Translations under genes and position numbers: made by a program
The notes under the pieces: model-generated
What the model saw: only the letters and a program-made list of their open reading frames with translations
Told to the model about the DNA's origin: nothing
The model's database searches: none
From: Paenibacillus guangzhouensis
GTDB lineage: Bacteria; Bacillota; Bacilli; Paenibacillales; Paenibacillaceae
Assembly (NCBI RefSeq): GCF_009363075.1
Contig: NZ_CP045293.1
Location: forward strand, 1,116,001-1,180,000
Direction of reading: 5' to 3'
Length of the DNA stretch: 64,000 nt
Shown here: piece by piece, positions 54,451 through 63,651 of the stretch
Numbering within the stretch: position 1 is the first letter of the stretch
How the letters are laid out: every line of letters begins with the position of its first letter

Positions 54451-56127
54451 TTGTCGAAAAAGAACAACACGGATAAAATAACGATTTTTGCGCTTGGGGG
54501 CGTTGGTGAAATTGGCAAGAACATGTACGTCGTACAATATGGTAATGATATTGTTGTCGTAGATGCTGGCTTAAAGTTCCCTGAGGAAGATATGCTCGGA
54601 ATTGATATTGTCATTCCAGATATCTCTTATTTAACAGAGAATCGCGATAAGGTACGCGGGATTCTTGTAACTCACGGTCATGAAGACCACATTGGTGGAT
54701 TGCCGTACGTATTGAAGCATTTGAATGTACCGATCTACGGTACCAAACTCACACTTGGATTGATTGAGAGCAAACTGAAAGAAGCGAACTTGTTAGGTGA
54801 AACGAAACGAATTCTGATCAATGCAGATTCGGTCGTCCAAATGGGCAGCATTCAAGCAACCTTCTTCCGTACGAATCATAGTATTCCGGATTCCGTTGGT
54901 GTATGCCTCGAGACACCAGAAGGCACAGTAGTACATACAGGTGACTTCAAATTTGATCATACCCCAGTCAATGGTCAATATGCAGATCTACATCGTATGG
55001 CAGAAATCGGACGTAAGGGCGTTATTGCCCTATTATCGGATAGTACCAACGCAGAACGTCCAGGATTCACTCCTTCAGAGAGTAATGTAGGGAAGAATCT
55101 GGAAGATATTTTCCGCAAAGCTGAGCAACGTGTCGTTGTTGCTACATTTGCATCGAATATTCATCGCGTGCAGCAAGTCATTGATGCAGCGGTTGCGACG
55201 AATCGTAAATTAACGGTTATTGGTCGCAGTATGGTTAACGTTGTGACCATCGCTTCGGAATTAGGGTATTTGCATATTCCAGACGGCATGCTGATTGAGC
55301 CGGAAGAAGTGAACAAGATGGCAGCCGATCGCGTTGTTATCCTCTCTACGGGTAGCCAAGGTGAGCCGATGTCTGCGTTAACGCGTATGGCTCGCAATAC
55401 ACATCGGAAGATCGATATTCTGCCTGGGGATACCGTGATTATCGCAGCAACACCAATTCCAGGTAATGAGAAATATGTTGGACGAACTGTGGATGAATTG
55501 TTCCGATTAGGCGCTCATGTTATCTATGGCGGTTCGACGACAGGCGTTCACGTATCTGGTCATGGTAGCCAGGAAGAATTGAAATTAATGCTGAATTTGA
55601 TTAAACCGAAATTCTTCATTCCAATTCACGGTGAATATCGTATGCTTCGCCAACATGCATTACTTGGAGAGCAAGTGGGTATCGAGAGCGAGAACATTTT
55701 CATTGTTGATATTGGTGAGACGATTGAGATTCAGAACGGTACTGCTCGCAAAGCGGGTAAAGTACCTTCGGGTAACGTTCTGATCGACGGCTTAGGCGTC
55801 GGTGATGTAGGTAACATCGTATTGAGAGATCGTAAGTTGCTCTCCCAAGATGGTATCTTGGTTGTTGTCGTTACGTTAAGCAAACAAGATGGAACGATCT
55901 TGTCTGGTCCAGATATCATCTCAAGAGGATTCGTCTATGTCCGTGAATCCGAAGGACTTTTGGATGAAGCGAATCGGATCGTAACGAATACACTTCACAA
56001 ATTAATGAATGAGAATGTTAACGAATGGGCGTCACTCAAGACGAATGTCAAAGATGCGCTTGGACGTTTCCTATATGAGCAAACACGTCGTAGACCGATG
56101 ATTTTGCCGATTATCATGGAAGTTTAA
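54451..56127 (+). CDS. rnjB: ribonuclease J
   Basis: A metallo-beta-lactamase/beta-CASP RNase of 558 residues that acts as 5'-3' exo- and endonuclease in mRNA decay and rRNA processing. The metal motif H-x-H-x-D-H is complete in 'VTHGHEDHIGG'; 'HTGDFKFDHTP', 'VHVSGHGSQEELKLM' and 'IPIHGEYRML' follow. By position (dapA-rnj-tepA) it is the rnjB (RNase J2) gene, but B. subtilis J2 has lost some of these residues. The TTG start is fixed by TAGGAGGG. Confidence 0.93.
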   Translation: MSKKNNTDKITIFALGGVGEIGKNMYVVQYGNDIVVVDAGLKFPEEDMLGIDIVIPDISYLTENRDKVRGILVTHGHEDHIGGLPYVLKHLNVPIYGTKLTLGLIESKLKEANLLGETKRILINADSVVQMGSIQATFFRTNHSIPDSVGVCLETPEGTVVHTGDFKFDHTPVNGQYADLHRMAEIGRKGVIALLSDSTNAERPGFTPSESNVGKNLEDIFRKAEQRVVVATFASNIHRVQQVIDAAVATNRKLTVIGRSMVNVVTIASELGYLHIPDGMLIEPEEVNKMAADRVVILSTGSQGEPMSALTRMARNTHRKIDILPGDTVIIAATPIPGNEKYVGRTVDELFRLGAHVIYGGSTTGVHVSGHGSQEELKLMLNLIKPKFFIPIHGEYRMLRQHALLGEQVGIESENIFIVDIGETIEIQNGTARKAGKVPSGNVLIDGLGVGDVGNIVLRDRKLLSQDGILVVVVTLSKQDGTILSGPDIISRGFVYVRESEGLLDEANRIVTNTLHKLMNENVNEWASLKTNVKDALGRFLYEQTRRRPMILPIIMEV

Positions 56128-56143
56128 TACGAGATGAATGGAG

Positions 56144-56169
56144 AAGAGTCGCAACTGCGGCTCTTTTTT
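56144..56169 (+). terminator. intrinsic terminator after RNase J
   Basis: AAGAGTCGC (56144-56152) with GCGGCTCTT (56157-56165), one G-U, AACT loop, followed by Ts to 56169. Confidence 0.9.
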
Positions 56170-56276
56170 GACGTGAAATTCGCTTTTAGGATCTCCACAA
56201 TTGAATCATATTGTTGGTATTGAATGATGGATACTGCACCATACTATGGGATGCGATGACAGACTAGGAAGGATGG

Positions 56277-57056
56277 ATGCAGATCATGACATATAGGAAC
56301 GATTTAGGGTACTCTAATGAACAAGAGCCGGGACAACCTGCGGAGACGCCGAACACGAATAACCAAGCACCCCCTGCTGTACAGACAATTAATCAATTGG
56401 GGCAAATGACAACGCCAAGCGGAGAATCGAATATTTTCTGCATGTCGATCATTGGTCAGATTGAAGGACATTTGGTCTTGCCGCCGCAGAATAAAACAAC
56501 GAAGTATGAACATGTGATCCCACAAATCGTCGCTGCGGAGCAGAGTCGTTCCATTGAAGGCGTACTTATCGTATTGAATACGGTTGGCGGAGACGTAGAG
56601 GCAGGGCTTGCGATTGCTGAGATGATCGCATCGCTATCGAAACCTACGGTGACTGTTGTCTTAGGCGGCGGTCATAGTATTGGTGTTCCGATTGCGGTAT
56701 CCTCCAATTATTCCATTATTGCTGAATCGGCAACGATGACCATTCATCCGATTCGGTTGAATGGACTTGTCATTGGGGTACCGCAGACCTTCGAGTATTT
56801 AGATAAGATGCAAGAAAGAGTGGTTCGATTCGTAACTTCCCATTCAAGAATTAAGGAAGAGAAGTTCAAGGAATTGATGTTCAAGACAGGGGAACTCAAT
56901 CGAGATATTGGGACGTCCGTTGTGGGGCCGGATGCCGTCAAGTATGGACTTATTGATGCGATTGGCGGTGTGGGTGAAGCCATTCAGAAGCTGAATCAAC
57001 TGATTGATGCGAAGCGTCAAGCAATGACCAGCGAAGGGAGCGCGCGGGTGCAATGA
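56277..57056 (+). CDS. tepA: ClpP-class serine protease TepA (translocation-enhancing protein)
   Basis: A cytoplasmic ClpP/crotonase-fold protein; the B. subtilis homologue was described as aiding protein secretion and degrading small acid-soluble spore proteins. After a variable N-terminus (about 50 residues), '[20 protein letters not shown]', '[17 protein letters not shown]', the nucleophile Ser in '[14 protein letters not shown]' and the His in 'TMTIHPIRL' follow. 259 residues from ATG 56277; ATG 56286 is also possible, since AGGAAGGA lies close to both. It overlaps ylzJ by ATGA. Confidence 0.93.
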   Translation: MQIMTYRNDLGYSNEQEPGQPAETPNTNNQAPPAVQTINQLGQMTTPSGESNIFCMSIIGQIEGHLVLPPQNKTTKYEHVIPQIVAAEQSRSIEGVLIVLNTVGGDVEAGLAIAEMIASLSKPTVTVVLGGGHSIGVPIAVSSNYSIIAESATMTIHPIRLNGLVIGVPQTFEYLDKMQERVVRFVTSHSRIKEEKFKELMFKTGELNRDIGTSVVGPDAVKYGLIDAIGGVGEAIQKLNQLIDAKRQAMTSEGSARVQ

Positions 57057-57301
57057 CCATTTATACGAATATGCCTATTGAGCTTGTTCTTAGTGGAGTT
57101 GATCAACCACGTCAAGCTGAGATGGAGATCGAAATTAATGGCGTTCTTATGCAGGTAGCGCCTTTGAATGCCACGTCAGGCACCATCGTTCGGCTGTTAA
57201 ATTGCCCCCTACAAACATACTTGAATCCAGCCTATGCCCCTGGACAACTCATCCAGTATCATCCAGTAATTCCTCCAAGAACTAATTTGGACACCCGATA
57301 G
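57053..57301 (+). CDS. ylzJ: YlzJ-like protein
   Basis: An 82-residue protein of the YlzJ family, whose function is unknown. '[15 protein letters not shown]' and '[20 protein letters not shown]' are recognisable. It has no membrane segment. It lies between tepA and the FtsK/SpoIIIE gene exactly as ylzJ does in B. subtilis, and its start overlaps the tepA stop (ATGA). Confidence 0.85.
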   Translation: MTIYTNMPIELVLSGVDQPRQAEMEIEINGVLMQVAPLNATSGTIVRLLNCPLQTYLNPAYAPGQLIQYHPVIPPRTNLDTR

Positions 57302-57318
57302 GAACAGGATAGGAACAT

Positions 57319-57350
57319 CCCCAGATTTATGCTATAATGAAATTCTGGGG
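57319..57350 (+). promoter_or_regulatory. extended -10 promoter inside an inverted repeat, before ftsK/spoIIIE
   Basis: TGC-TATAAT (-10 at 57333-57338) lies in the centre of CCCCAGATTT (57319-57328) and AAATtCTGGGG (57340-57350, one extra T). No good -35 is seen. The right arm contains the GGGGG ribosome binding site of the next gene. It could be an operator, or in readthrough RNA a hairpin hiding the binding site. Confidence 0.5.
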
Positions 57351-57359
57351 GTGACCGGT

Positions 57360-60071
57360 TTGGCGCGAAGAAAAAAGAAGAAAAACTTGTTTAGTTCGAG
57401 CCTGAAATACGAAATTTACGGCATCATTTGGATAACGCTTTCGGTCATTGCATTAGCAGGGGAAGCAACGGTCGGCCGCTCATTAACGAAGATGTTTGGA
57501 CTCGTTCTAGGCAAGTTTTATTTTGTACTCCCTCTCGTCGGGGTGTATGTTGGCCTCTATGTGATGGTCAAACGAAAATGGCCGCTTGGGTGGTCAGCGA
57601 GAAGATCAGGGTTGCTCATCATCGTGATCGCGATGGCGTTAATGAGTACGATATGGACCATTGATCATAAGCTTACGCCAACGGTAGATGTTACTGCGAG
57701 CCGAATTATAGCGCAAATACATAGTGATATGAAGACGGAGTTATTAAGTCCGGGACTGACACAGAATGGGTCGATTTATCAGAAGCAGATTAGCGGAGGA
57801 TATGTCGGCGCTTTTAGTTATGCGGTGCTCTTTTGGTTATTTGGTGCACTCGGTGCCAAGCTGTTAATGATCGTATTATTCGGAATTGGAATCATGCTTA
57901 CAGCGAACATGTCTTATGTCGATTTGATGAAGCTCATTCGGAGCCGAGTTATGCGATTCCAGGAGCTCATCCGGGCGAAGATCAGAACAGCGAGACGCAA
58001 CAAGAAGAAGTCAGTCAAGTCAGCGATGCAGCTTCGTTCGAAGAAAGCGCCTTTGCATGATTTGAATGATGATGACGAAGAAGATGATTACGTGTATGAA
58101 GATTCTGACCAAGAGGAAGAGTCTTCCGCTCCAACCAAACGTCGTACAATGCCGCTATTCTTTCAATTGTTCGGAGGAAAGACGGGACCATCGGGATCGC
58201 GGCACAAAGAAGATTTGGACGAAGATGAAGATGAGTTCATGGATCGAGGCATTCTTGTATCCTCTCCTTCTAAGGTTGTGCGTCTAGATGAGTTCGAAGA
58301 GAAGGATGATGGAGCTTCTTGGGAGGATCAGAAGCAGGCGATGCCTGAATCATCATCACCACAAGGGCCTATCTTCCGTGATTTTCAAGAGTCATCCATA
58401 CCAATACAGGATGAAGACGAAGAACAAGATCTGGGTATTCAATCGGTGACGACGTCACAAGCTCATGTACATACGATGGATCACGACATGGATATAGAAG
58501 AATCGTCCGGCAGCGAAGATCAAGGACCACACGACGATTCGAGCCACGTAAACACTGATGATAGCAATAATATGGTTAACCAATCAGGTTCAGGTGATCA
58601 ACCAGATGCTGAATCTATAACTCCTGTAGTTGTTGCACCACCACCTAAGCCTTATCAATTGCCGTCATTCCGATTGCTTAGCAAACCACATGGAAGCGGT
58701 AAGAATGGCGATCAACCTGACTTTATGCAGACGGCGAGAAAGCTTGAAGCTACACTCGAGAGCTTCGGCGTACGTGCAAAAGTACTAGAAGTAGTTCGTG
58801 GACCGGCTGTTACGCGGTATGAGATTCAACCTGATATTGGTGTGAAGGTAAGCCGAATTGTTAGTCTCACGGATGATATTGCGTTAGCGCTCGCCGCCAA
58901 AGATATTCGAATGGAAGCACCGATTCCAGGGAAATCAGCGATTGGGATTGAAGTGCCGAACTCGGAAGTCTCTATTGTAACGATGCGCGAAGTGATGGAG
59001 ACGCAAATATTCACGGATGCAGCTGCGAAGTTATCCATTGCCTTCGGACGTGATATTTCGGGGCAGACCATTATCGGCAACCTTGCCCGCATGCCGCATC
59101 TCCTTGTTGCAGGTGCAACTGGGTCAGGGAAGTCGGTTTGTATTAATGGGATTATTACAAGTATCCTCTACAAGGCAAAGCCAGATGAAGTGAAATTTCT
59201 TATGATAGACCCGAAGATGGTTGAATTGAATGTGTATAATGGCATTCCGCATCTCCTAGCTCCGGTCGTTACCGATCCCAAACGAGCATCGCTTGCACTG
59301 AAGAAGATCGTCGTCGAGATGGAGAAACGTTATGAATTATTCTCCAAGTCGGGCACAAGAAACATTGAAGGATACAATAAGCTGATGGAGAGCAATCCAG
59401 CTGCTGTCTTGCCTTTCATCGTTGTTATCGTCGACGAGCTTGCGGACTTGATGATGGTTGCGGCCAATGACGTAGAAGACGCGATCTGTCGACTCGCTCA
59501 GATGGCTCGTGCTGCGGGAATTCACTTAATCATTGCAACACAGCGTCCATCCGTTGATGTTATTACAGGTGTGATTAAGGCGAATATTCCATCGCGTATC
59601 GCCTTTGGTGTCTCTTCACAAGTGGATTCTCGAACCATCTTGGATATGGTGGGAGCCGAGAAGCTGTTAGGAAGAGGGGATATGCTCTTCCTGCCAATGG
59701 GTTCGTCTAAGCCTGTACGTGTGCAAGGGGCTTTCTTATCGGATGATGAAGTCGAAGCTGTCGTTGAGTACTGCCGTAATCAAGGACAAGCTGAGTACAA
59801 TGAAGATCTTGTTCCTGAAGTTGAGGAGTCGACGGACCAGCCGGATGAAATGTTAGATGAACTCTACGATCAAGCCGTCCAGATAATCCTTGAAGCGAAG
59901 CAAGCTTCTGTATCACTATTGCAGCGTCGGATGCGTATTGGGTATACTCGAGCAGCAAGGCTCATCGATTCGATGGAGGCTAGAGGTGTGGTTGGACCTT
60001 ATGAAGGCAGTAAGCCAAGAGAGGTCCTCCTGACGATGGAAGCCTGGGAGCAGAATCGAATTAGTTCGTAA
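57360..60071 (+). CDS. spoIIIE: DNA translocase FtsK/SpoIIIE
   Basis: A septal ATPase that pumps DNA through the division or sporulation septum. Four membrane helices (residues about 20-175), a long acidic linker (about 235-430, many Asp/Glu/Ser), then the alpha/beta motor with Walker A '[13 protein letters not shown]' (about 585) and Walker B '[12 protein letters not shown]' (about 688), and a C-terminal gamma DNA-reading domain ('[20 protein letters not shown]'). 903 residues from TTG 57360; GTG 57351 lies in the GGGGGTG site. It is longer than B. subtilis SpoIIIE (about 790). Confidence 0.95.
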   Translation: MARRKKKKNLFSSSLKYEIYGIIWITLSVIALAGEATVGRSLTKMFGLVLGKFYFVLPLVGVYVGLYVMVKRKWPLGWSARRSGLLIIVIAMALMSTIWTIDHKLTPTVDVTASRIIAQIHSDMKTELLSPGLTQNGSIYQKQISGGYVGAFSYAVLFWLFGALGAKLLMIVLFGIGIMLTANMSYVDLMKLIRSRVMRFQELIRAKIRTARRNKKKSVKSAMQLRSKKAPLHDLNDDDEEDDYVYEDSDQEEESSAPTKRRTMPLFFQLFGGKTGPSGSRHKEDLDEDEDEFMDRGILVSSPSKVVRLDEFEEKDDGASWEDQKQAMPESSSPQGPIFRDFQESSIPIQDEDEEQDLGIQSVTTSQAHVHTMDHDMDIEESSGSEDQGPHDDSSHVNTDDSNNMVNQSGSGDQPDAESITPVVVAPPPKPYQLPSFRLLSKPHGSGKNGDQPDFMQTARKLEATLESFGVRAKVLEVVRGPAVTRYEIQPDIGVKVSRIVSLTDDIALALAAKDIRMEAPIPGKSAIGIEVPNSEVSIVTMREVMETQIFTDAAAKLSIAFGRDISGQTIIGNLARMPHLLVAGATGSGKSVCINGIITSILYKAKPDEVKFLMIDPKMVELNVYNGIPHLLAPVVTDPKRASLALKKIVVEMEKRYELFSKSGTRNIEGYNKLMESNPAAVLPFIVVIVDELADLMMVAANDVEDAICRLAQMARAAGIHLIIATQRPSVDVITGVIKANIPSRIAFGVSSQVDSRTILDMVGAEKLLGRGDMLFLPMGSSKPVRVQGAFLSDDEVEAVVEYCRNQGQAEYNEDLVPEVEESTDQPDEMLDELYDQAVQIILEAKQASVSLLQRRMRIGYTRAARLIDSMEARGVVGPYEGSKPREVLLTMEAWEQNRISS

Positions 60072-60081
60072 TATAATGCTG

Positions 60082-60112
60082 TGAATAATCAAACGCTACT
60101 TTTCTCATACTA
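60082..60112 (+). promoter_or_regulatory. sigma-G promoter of sleB
   Basis: TGAATA (60082-60087), exact 18-nt spacer, CATACTA (60106-60112): a full match to the forespore sigma-G consensus. It precedes the cortex-lytic enzyme gene, which is sigma-G controlled in B. subtilis. Confidence 0.85.
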
Positions 60113-60160
60113 AGTTTACCATTCCTGTACAACTAACATGAGAAAGGTAGAGCTTATTCG

Positions 60161-60916
60161 ATGAAAAGACGCATTGTTTGGATTACAGCAGGGATCTTGC
60201 TGCTACTATTCGGTACATATCATTTGCAAACCTCGTTATTCACGACAAAGGAGACTTTTAGCAGTGCCATCCTTAAGGTCGGATCAACGGGCGCCGATGT
60301 GAACGAATTGCAAGGACGACTCAAGTTCCTAGGGTTTTATTATGGCAAGATTGATGGTCACTTTGGCAATACGACATTGAAGTCTGTCAAGTGGTTCCAA
60401 TCGGAATTCGGGATGACGGTAGACGGTATTGTCGGCGGTAAGACGAAAGTAAAGTTGTGGAATGCTACGAAGAGCTGGGTTCCATCCGCAGCTGATAATA
60501 CACAATCAGCTGCGAAGCCGCCGAAGAAAGATAACACGACTTCCAATAATAATTTAGGCTTCTCGAGTAATGACCTCAAATTAATGGCGAATGCCGTGTT
60601 TGGAGAATCCCGCGGAGAGCCTTATGAAGGACAAGTTGCCGTTGCTGCGGTTATTCTCAATCGTGTGAAGTCACCGAGCTTTCCGAACACCGTATCCGGT
60701 GTCATCTTCCAGCCAGGCGCATTCACTGCGGTAGCTGACGGTCAAATCTGGCTCGAGCCGAATGAAAAAGCGCGTAAAGCGGTTCAGGATGCGATTAACG
60801 GTTGGGATCCAAGCGGTGGATGTCTGTATTACTTCAATCCGGAGACAGCAACCTCCAAATGGATCTGGACTCGCCCACAAGTGAAGACGATTGGGAAGCA
60901 TATATTCTGTATGTAA
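60161..60916 (+). CDS. sleB: spore cortex-lytic enzyme SleB
   Basis: A germination lytic transglycosylase made in the forespore. N-terminal signal/anchor helix (residues about 5-22), a peptidoglycan-binding domain ('GSTGADVNELQGRLKFLGFY' to 'VDGIVGGKTKVKLW'), a short Lys/Asn linker and the SleB/Hydrolase_2 catalytic domain with the presumed catalytic Glu in 'AVFGESRGEPYEGQVAVAAV'. 251 residues, slightly shorter than B. subtilis SleB (305) because the linker is short. No ypeB-like partner follows. Confidence 0.93.
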   Translation: MKRRIVWITAGILLLLFGTYHLQTSLFTTKETFSSAILKVGSTGADVNELQGRLKFLGFYYGKIDGHFGNTTLKSVKWFQSEFGMTVDGIVGGKTKVKLWNATKSWVPSAADNTQSAAKPPKKDNTTSNNNLGFSSNDLKLMANAVFGESRGEPYEGQVAVAAVILNRVKSPSFPNTVSGVIFQPGAFTAVADGQIWLEPNEKARKAVQDAINGWDPSGGCLYYFNPETATSKWIWTRPQVKTIGKHIFCM

Positions 60917-60925
60917 TGGCGAATG

Positions 60926-60965
60926 AAGAAGTAACCTTGCACCTGTGAGGTTGCTTCTTTATTTT
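60926..60965 (+). terminator. intrinsic terminator after sleB
   Basis: AAGAAGTAACCT (60926-60937) with AGGTTGCTTCTT (60948-60959), 12 bp with one G-T pair, 10-nt loop, followed by TTTATTTT. Confidence 0.85.
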
Positions 60966-61037
60966 CGATTGGTATAGAATGGAATTGATTTGAATAGATT
61001 GACTTTAAAAATAGGGTTGATGAAAAGGAGACATGCT

Positions 61038-62318
61038 TTGATCATGACAAGTTTTGAGCAGGGTCGTGTGCACCAAATGCGCATTCATGTACTTCCCACC
61101 AAACGATTTAAGACATTCGCGATTTCACTTTATATTGGTGTTCCACTCGAAGAATCTTCCGTGACAAAGGTTGCTCTCACGCCATTTGTGATGCGTCGGG
61201 GGACAGAATCGTATCCAGAAACATTGCAATTCCGCGAGCATCTCGACGATATGTACGGAGCAGGATTTGGCTTTGATGTGTTCAAGCGTGGAGATTATCA
61301 AATTGTACAATTCCGGATGGACGTCATTAATGATGCCTTTGTCGCATCGGAAGATTCGCTTCTGCAGCAATCCTTCGCCTTCCTAGGCGAGGTCTTGACG
61401 AAGCCAGCTTTGAAGAAGCCGGAGTACCGCAATCGCTATATCGACGCGGAGAAAGAGACACTCCGTAAACGGCTTGAAGCTATCGTGAACGATAAAATCC
61501 GATATGCCGCTGAACGTTGTATCGAAGAAATGTGCAAAAACGAGCCTTATCGACTGCACCCATTAGGGGAGCGCAAGGACATCGAAGGGATCTCTTCGGA
61601 AGAATTGCTGACACATTACGAACATTGGCTGCAATCAGCTAGTATGGATCTCTATGTCGTTGGAGATACGTCCTTAGACGAAGTCCAGAAGCTCGTAGAG
61701 CAGCATTTCCAGCTTCAACGCACGGAAGAGACTTCTTATCATATGAAGCCATCTGCACGCGAATCTCGCGAGGTACAGACGATCGTAGAGAAATTAGATG
61801 TCGGACAAGGGAAACTAAATATGGGTCTTCGTACGTCCATTACGTATGGGGATGATCAATACGCTGCCGCGCTTATGTACAACGGTATTTTGGGCGGATA
61901 TCCGCATTCGAAACTATTCGTCAACGTTCGGGAGAAAGAGAGCCTTGCGTATTATGCTTCCTCTCGATTTGATGGCCATAAAGGAATCTGTACGATTCAA
62001 TCGGGTATCGAAATCGAGAATTATGAGAAAGCGGTTGAAATCATTAAAAAGCAGCTCGATAGTATGCAGGCTGGCCATATTAGCGACCTAGAGCTATCGC
62101 AGACCAAAGCAATGATCTCGAACCATGTTCGGGAGCTTGGCGATTCTGCTTTTGAAATGATCGGGTATGACTTTAACCGTCAATTATCCGGTAAGAGCCG
62201 CACTGCGGCTGAACTGCTGAAGCAAGTAGAACAAGTGACCATCGAAGATATCAAGCGCGCAGCGCAGACATTCCAATTAGATACGATCTATTATCTTCGC
62301 GATCGGAAGGGGGAATAA
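61038..62318 (+). CDS. ymfF: M16 family peptidase-like protein YmfF, zinc motif absent
   Basis: 426 residues, the same length as B. subtilis YmfF. It has the two-lobed M16 fold ('LGGYPHSKLFVNVREKESLA' in the second half), but the place of HxxEH reads 'FREHLDDMYGAGF', so the protein is probably not catalytic. It likely pairs with YmfH, as PqqF/AlbEF-like partners do (inference). AAAAGGAG at 61023-61030 places the start at TTG 61038; the longer frame from 60990 has no binding site. The gap to ymfH is 3 nt. Confidence 0.9.
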   Translation: MIMTSFEQGRVHQMRIHVLPTKRFKTFAISLYIGVPLEESSVTKVALTPFVMRRGTESYPETLQFREHLDDMYGAGFGFDVFKRGDYQIVQFRMDVINDAFVASEDSLLQQSFAFLGEVLTKPALKKPEYRNRYIDAEKETLRKRLEAIVNDKIRYAAERCIEEMCKNEPYRLHPLGERKDIEGISSEELLTHYEHWLQSASMDLYVVGDTSLDEVQKLVEQHFQLQRTEETSYHMKPSARESREVQTIVEKLDVGQGKLNMGLRTSITYGDDQYAAALMYNGILGGYPHSKLFVNVREKESLAYYASSRFDGHKGICTIQSGIEIENYEKAVEIIKKQLDSMQAGHISDLELSQTKAMISNHVRELGDSAFEMIGYDFNRQLSGKSRTAAELLKQVEQVTIEDIKRAAQTFQLDTIYYLRDRKGE

Positions 62319-62321
62319 TCG

Positions 62322-63611
62322 ATGCAAACCATTCAACACCCAGAGCTTCAAGAGACGTTGTATTATGAGAAAATGCCGAACGGCCTCGATGTCTATGTTC
62401 TGCCGAAGGAAGGGTTCCAGAAGACGTATGCGACGTTCTCGACCCGTTATGGCTCGATCGATAATCACTTCCGCGTCGTCGGGGAAGAAGATCATCAAGT
62501 GCCAGACGGCGTAGCTCACTTCCTGGAGCACAAAATGTTCGAAGAGCCGACAGGGGATATCTTCGCAACTTTTGCGACGCAAGGGGCTTCGGCCAATGCG
62601 TTTACGAGCTTTGATCGCACGGTATACCTGTTCTCTGCGACCGAGCAGATTGAGGCGAATATTGAGACCCTCGTGAACTTCGTGCAGAATCCTTATTTTA
62701 CAGATGAGAATGTGGAGAAAGAAAAAGGGATCATCGGGCAAGAAATTAAAATGTACCAGGATAATCCAGATTGGCGTGTGTACTTTGGGGTGATCGAGGC
62801 CATGTATGGTGTGCATCCAGTTCATATCGATATCGCGGGAACCGTGGAGTCCATTAGTACAATTACGAAGGAAACGTTATACACCTGCTACAATACCTTC
62901 TACCATCCATCGAATATGCTGCTCTTCGTCGTGGGCGGCGTGGACGCTGAGAAGGTTATGTCCTTAATTCGAGAGAACCAAGCGAAGAAAAATTATGGTA
63001 CCCAAGGGGAGATCGATCGACTGTTCGCCGAAGAGCCTTCAGCGGTATATCAGCAACGGAAGACTTCGCAATTGCCTGTATCATTGCCTAAATGTTTGTT
63101 TGGTCTGAAAGAGAAGAAAATTCTCGAGTTAGGTGAAGAGCAATTGCGCCGTGACCTCGTGACCAAACTGATGCTCGATATTATGCTTGGCTCTAGTACA
63201 CCGTTGTACCAGAAGCTTTATGATGATGACTTGATTTCAGATGGGTTCGGGTTTGAGTTCAACTCGGGCAAGAACTATGCGTTCTCGATCATTGGTGGGG
63301 ATACGCGTGATCCTGACCAGCTCATTGATCGCATTCGAAGCGCTGTGGAAGAAATGAAGAAAACTGGTTTTGATGCAGCACATTTCGAGCGGGCGCGGAA
63401 GAAGAAGGTCGGTAATTACTTACGAATGCTGAATTCACCTGAATCGATCGCGAACGAGTTCACGAATTATAAATTCCGCGAAAGTGATTTATTTGCCGTA
63501 CTGCCGGTGTATGAGTCAATTACGCTGGACGAGGTGAATGCAAGACTGCGGGATCACTTCGATTGGGAACAGCTTGCCATATCGATTGTAGAGAGTCCGT
63601 CGCAAACCTAA
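62322..63611 (+). CDS. ymfH: M16 family zinc peptidase YmfH
   Basis: 429 residues with an intact HxxEH in 'GVAHFLEHKMFEEPTGD' and the third ligand Glu region 'EKEKGIIGQEIKMYQDNP'. This is the active half of the ymfFH pair. GGAAGGGGG lies at the end of ymfF as its binding site. The substrate is unknown; related pairs process peptide antibiotics or cofactors. Confidence 0.93.
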   Translation: MQTIQHPELQETLYYEKMPNGLDVYVLPKEGFQKTYATFSTRYGSIDNHFRVVGEEDHQVPDGVAHFLEHKMFEEPTGDIFATFATQGASANAFTSFDRTVYLFSATEQIEANIETLVNFVQNPYFTDENVEKEKGIIGQEIKMYQDNPDWRVYFGVIEAMYGVHPVHIDIAGTVESISTITKETLYTCYNTFYHPSNMLLFVVGGVDAEKVMSLIRENQAKKNYGTQGEIDRLFAEEPSAVYQQRKTSQLPVSLPKCLFGLKEKKILELGEEQLRRDLVTKLMLDIMLGSSTPLYQKLYDDDLISDGFGFEFNSGKNYAFSIIGGDTRDPDQLIDRIRSAVEEMKKTGFDAAHFERARKKKVGNYLRMLNSPESIANEFTNYKFRESDLFAVLPVYESITLDEVNARLRDHFDWEQLAISIVESPSQT

Positions 63612-63651
63612 GTATAACGCGTTAAATCTGGGATGAGAGTGAGACTAGGAA

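Noticed and set aside
60990-61037. N-terminal extension of YmfF from TTG 60990
   Set aside because: No binding site upstream, whereas AAAAGGAG fits TTG 61038 and gives the 426-residue family length.
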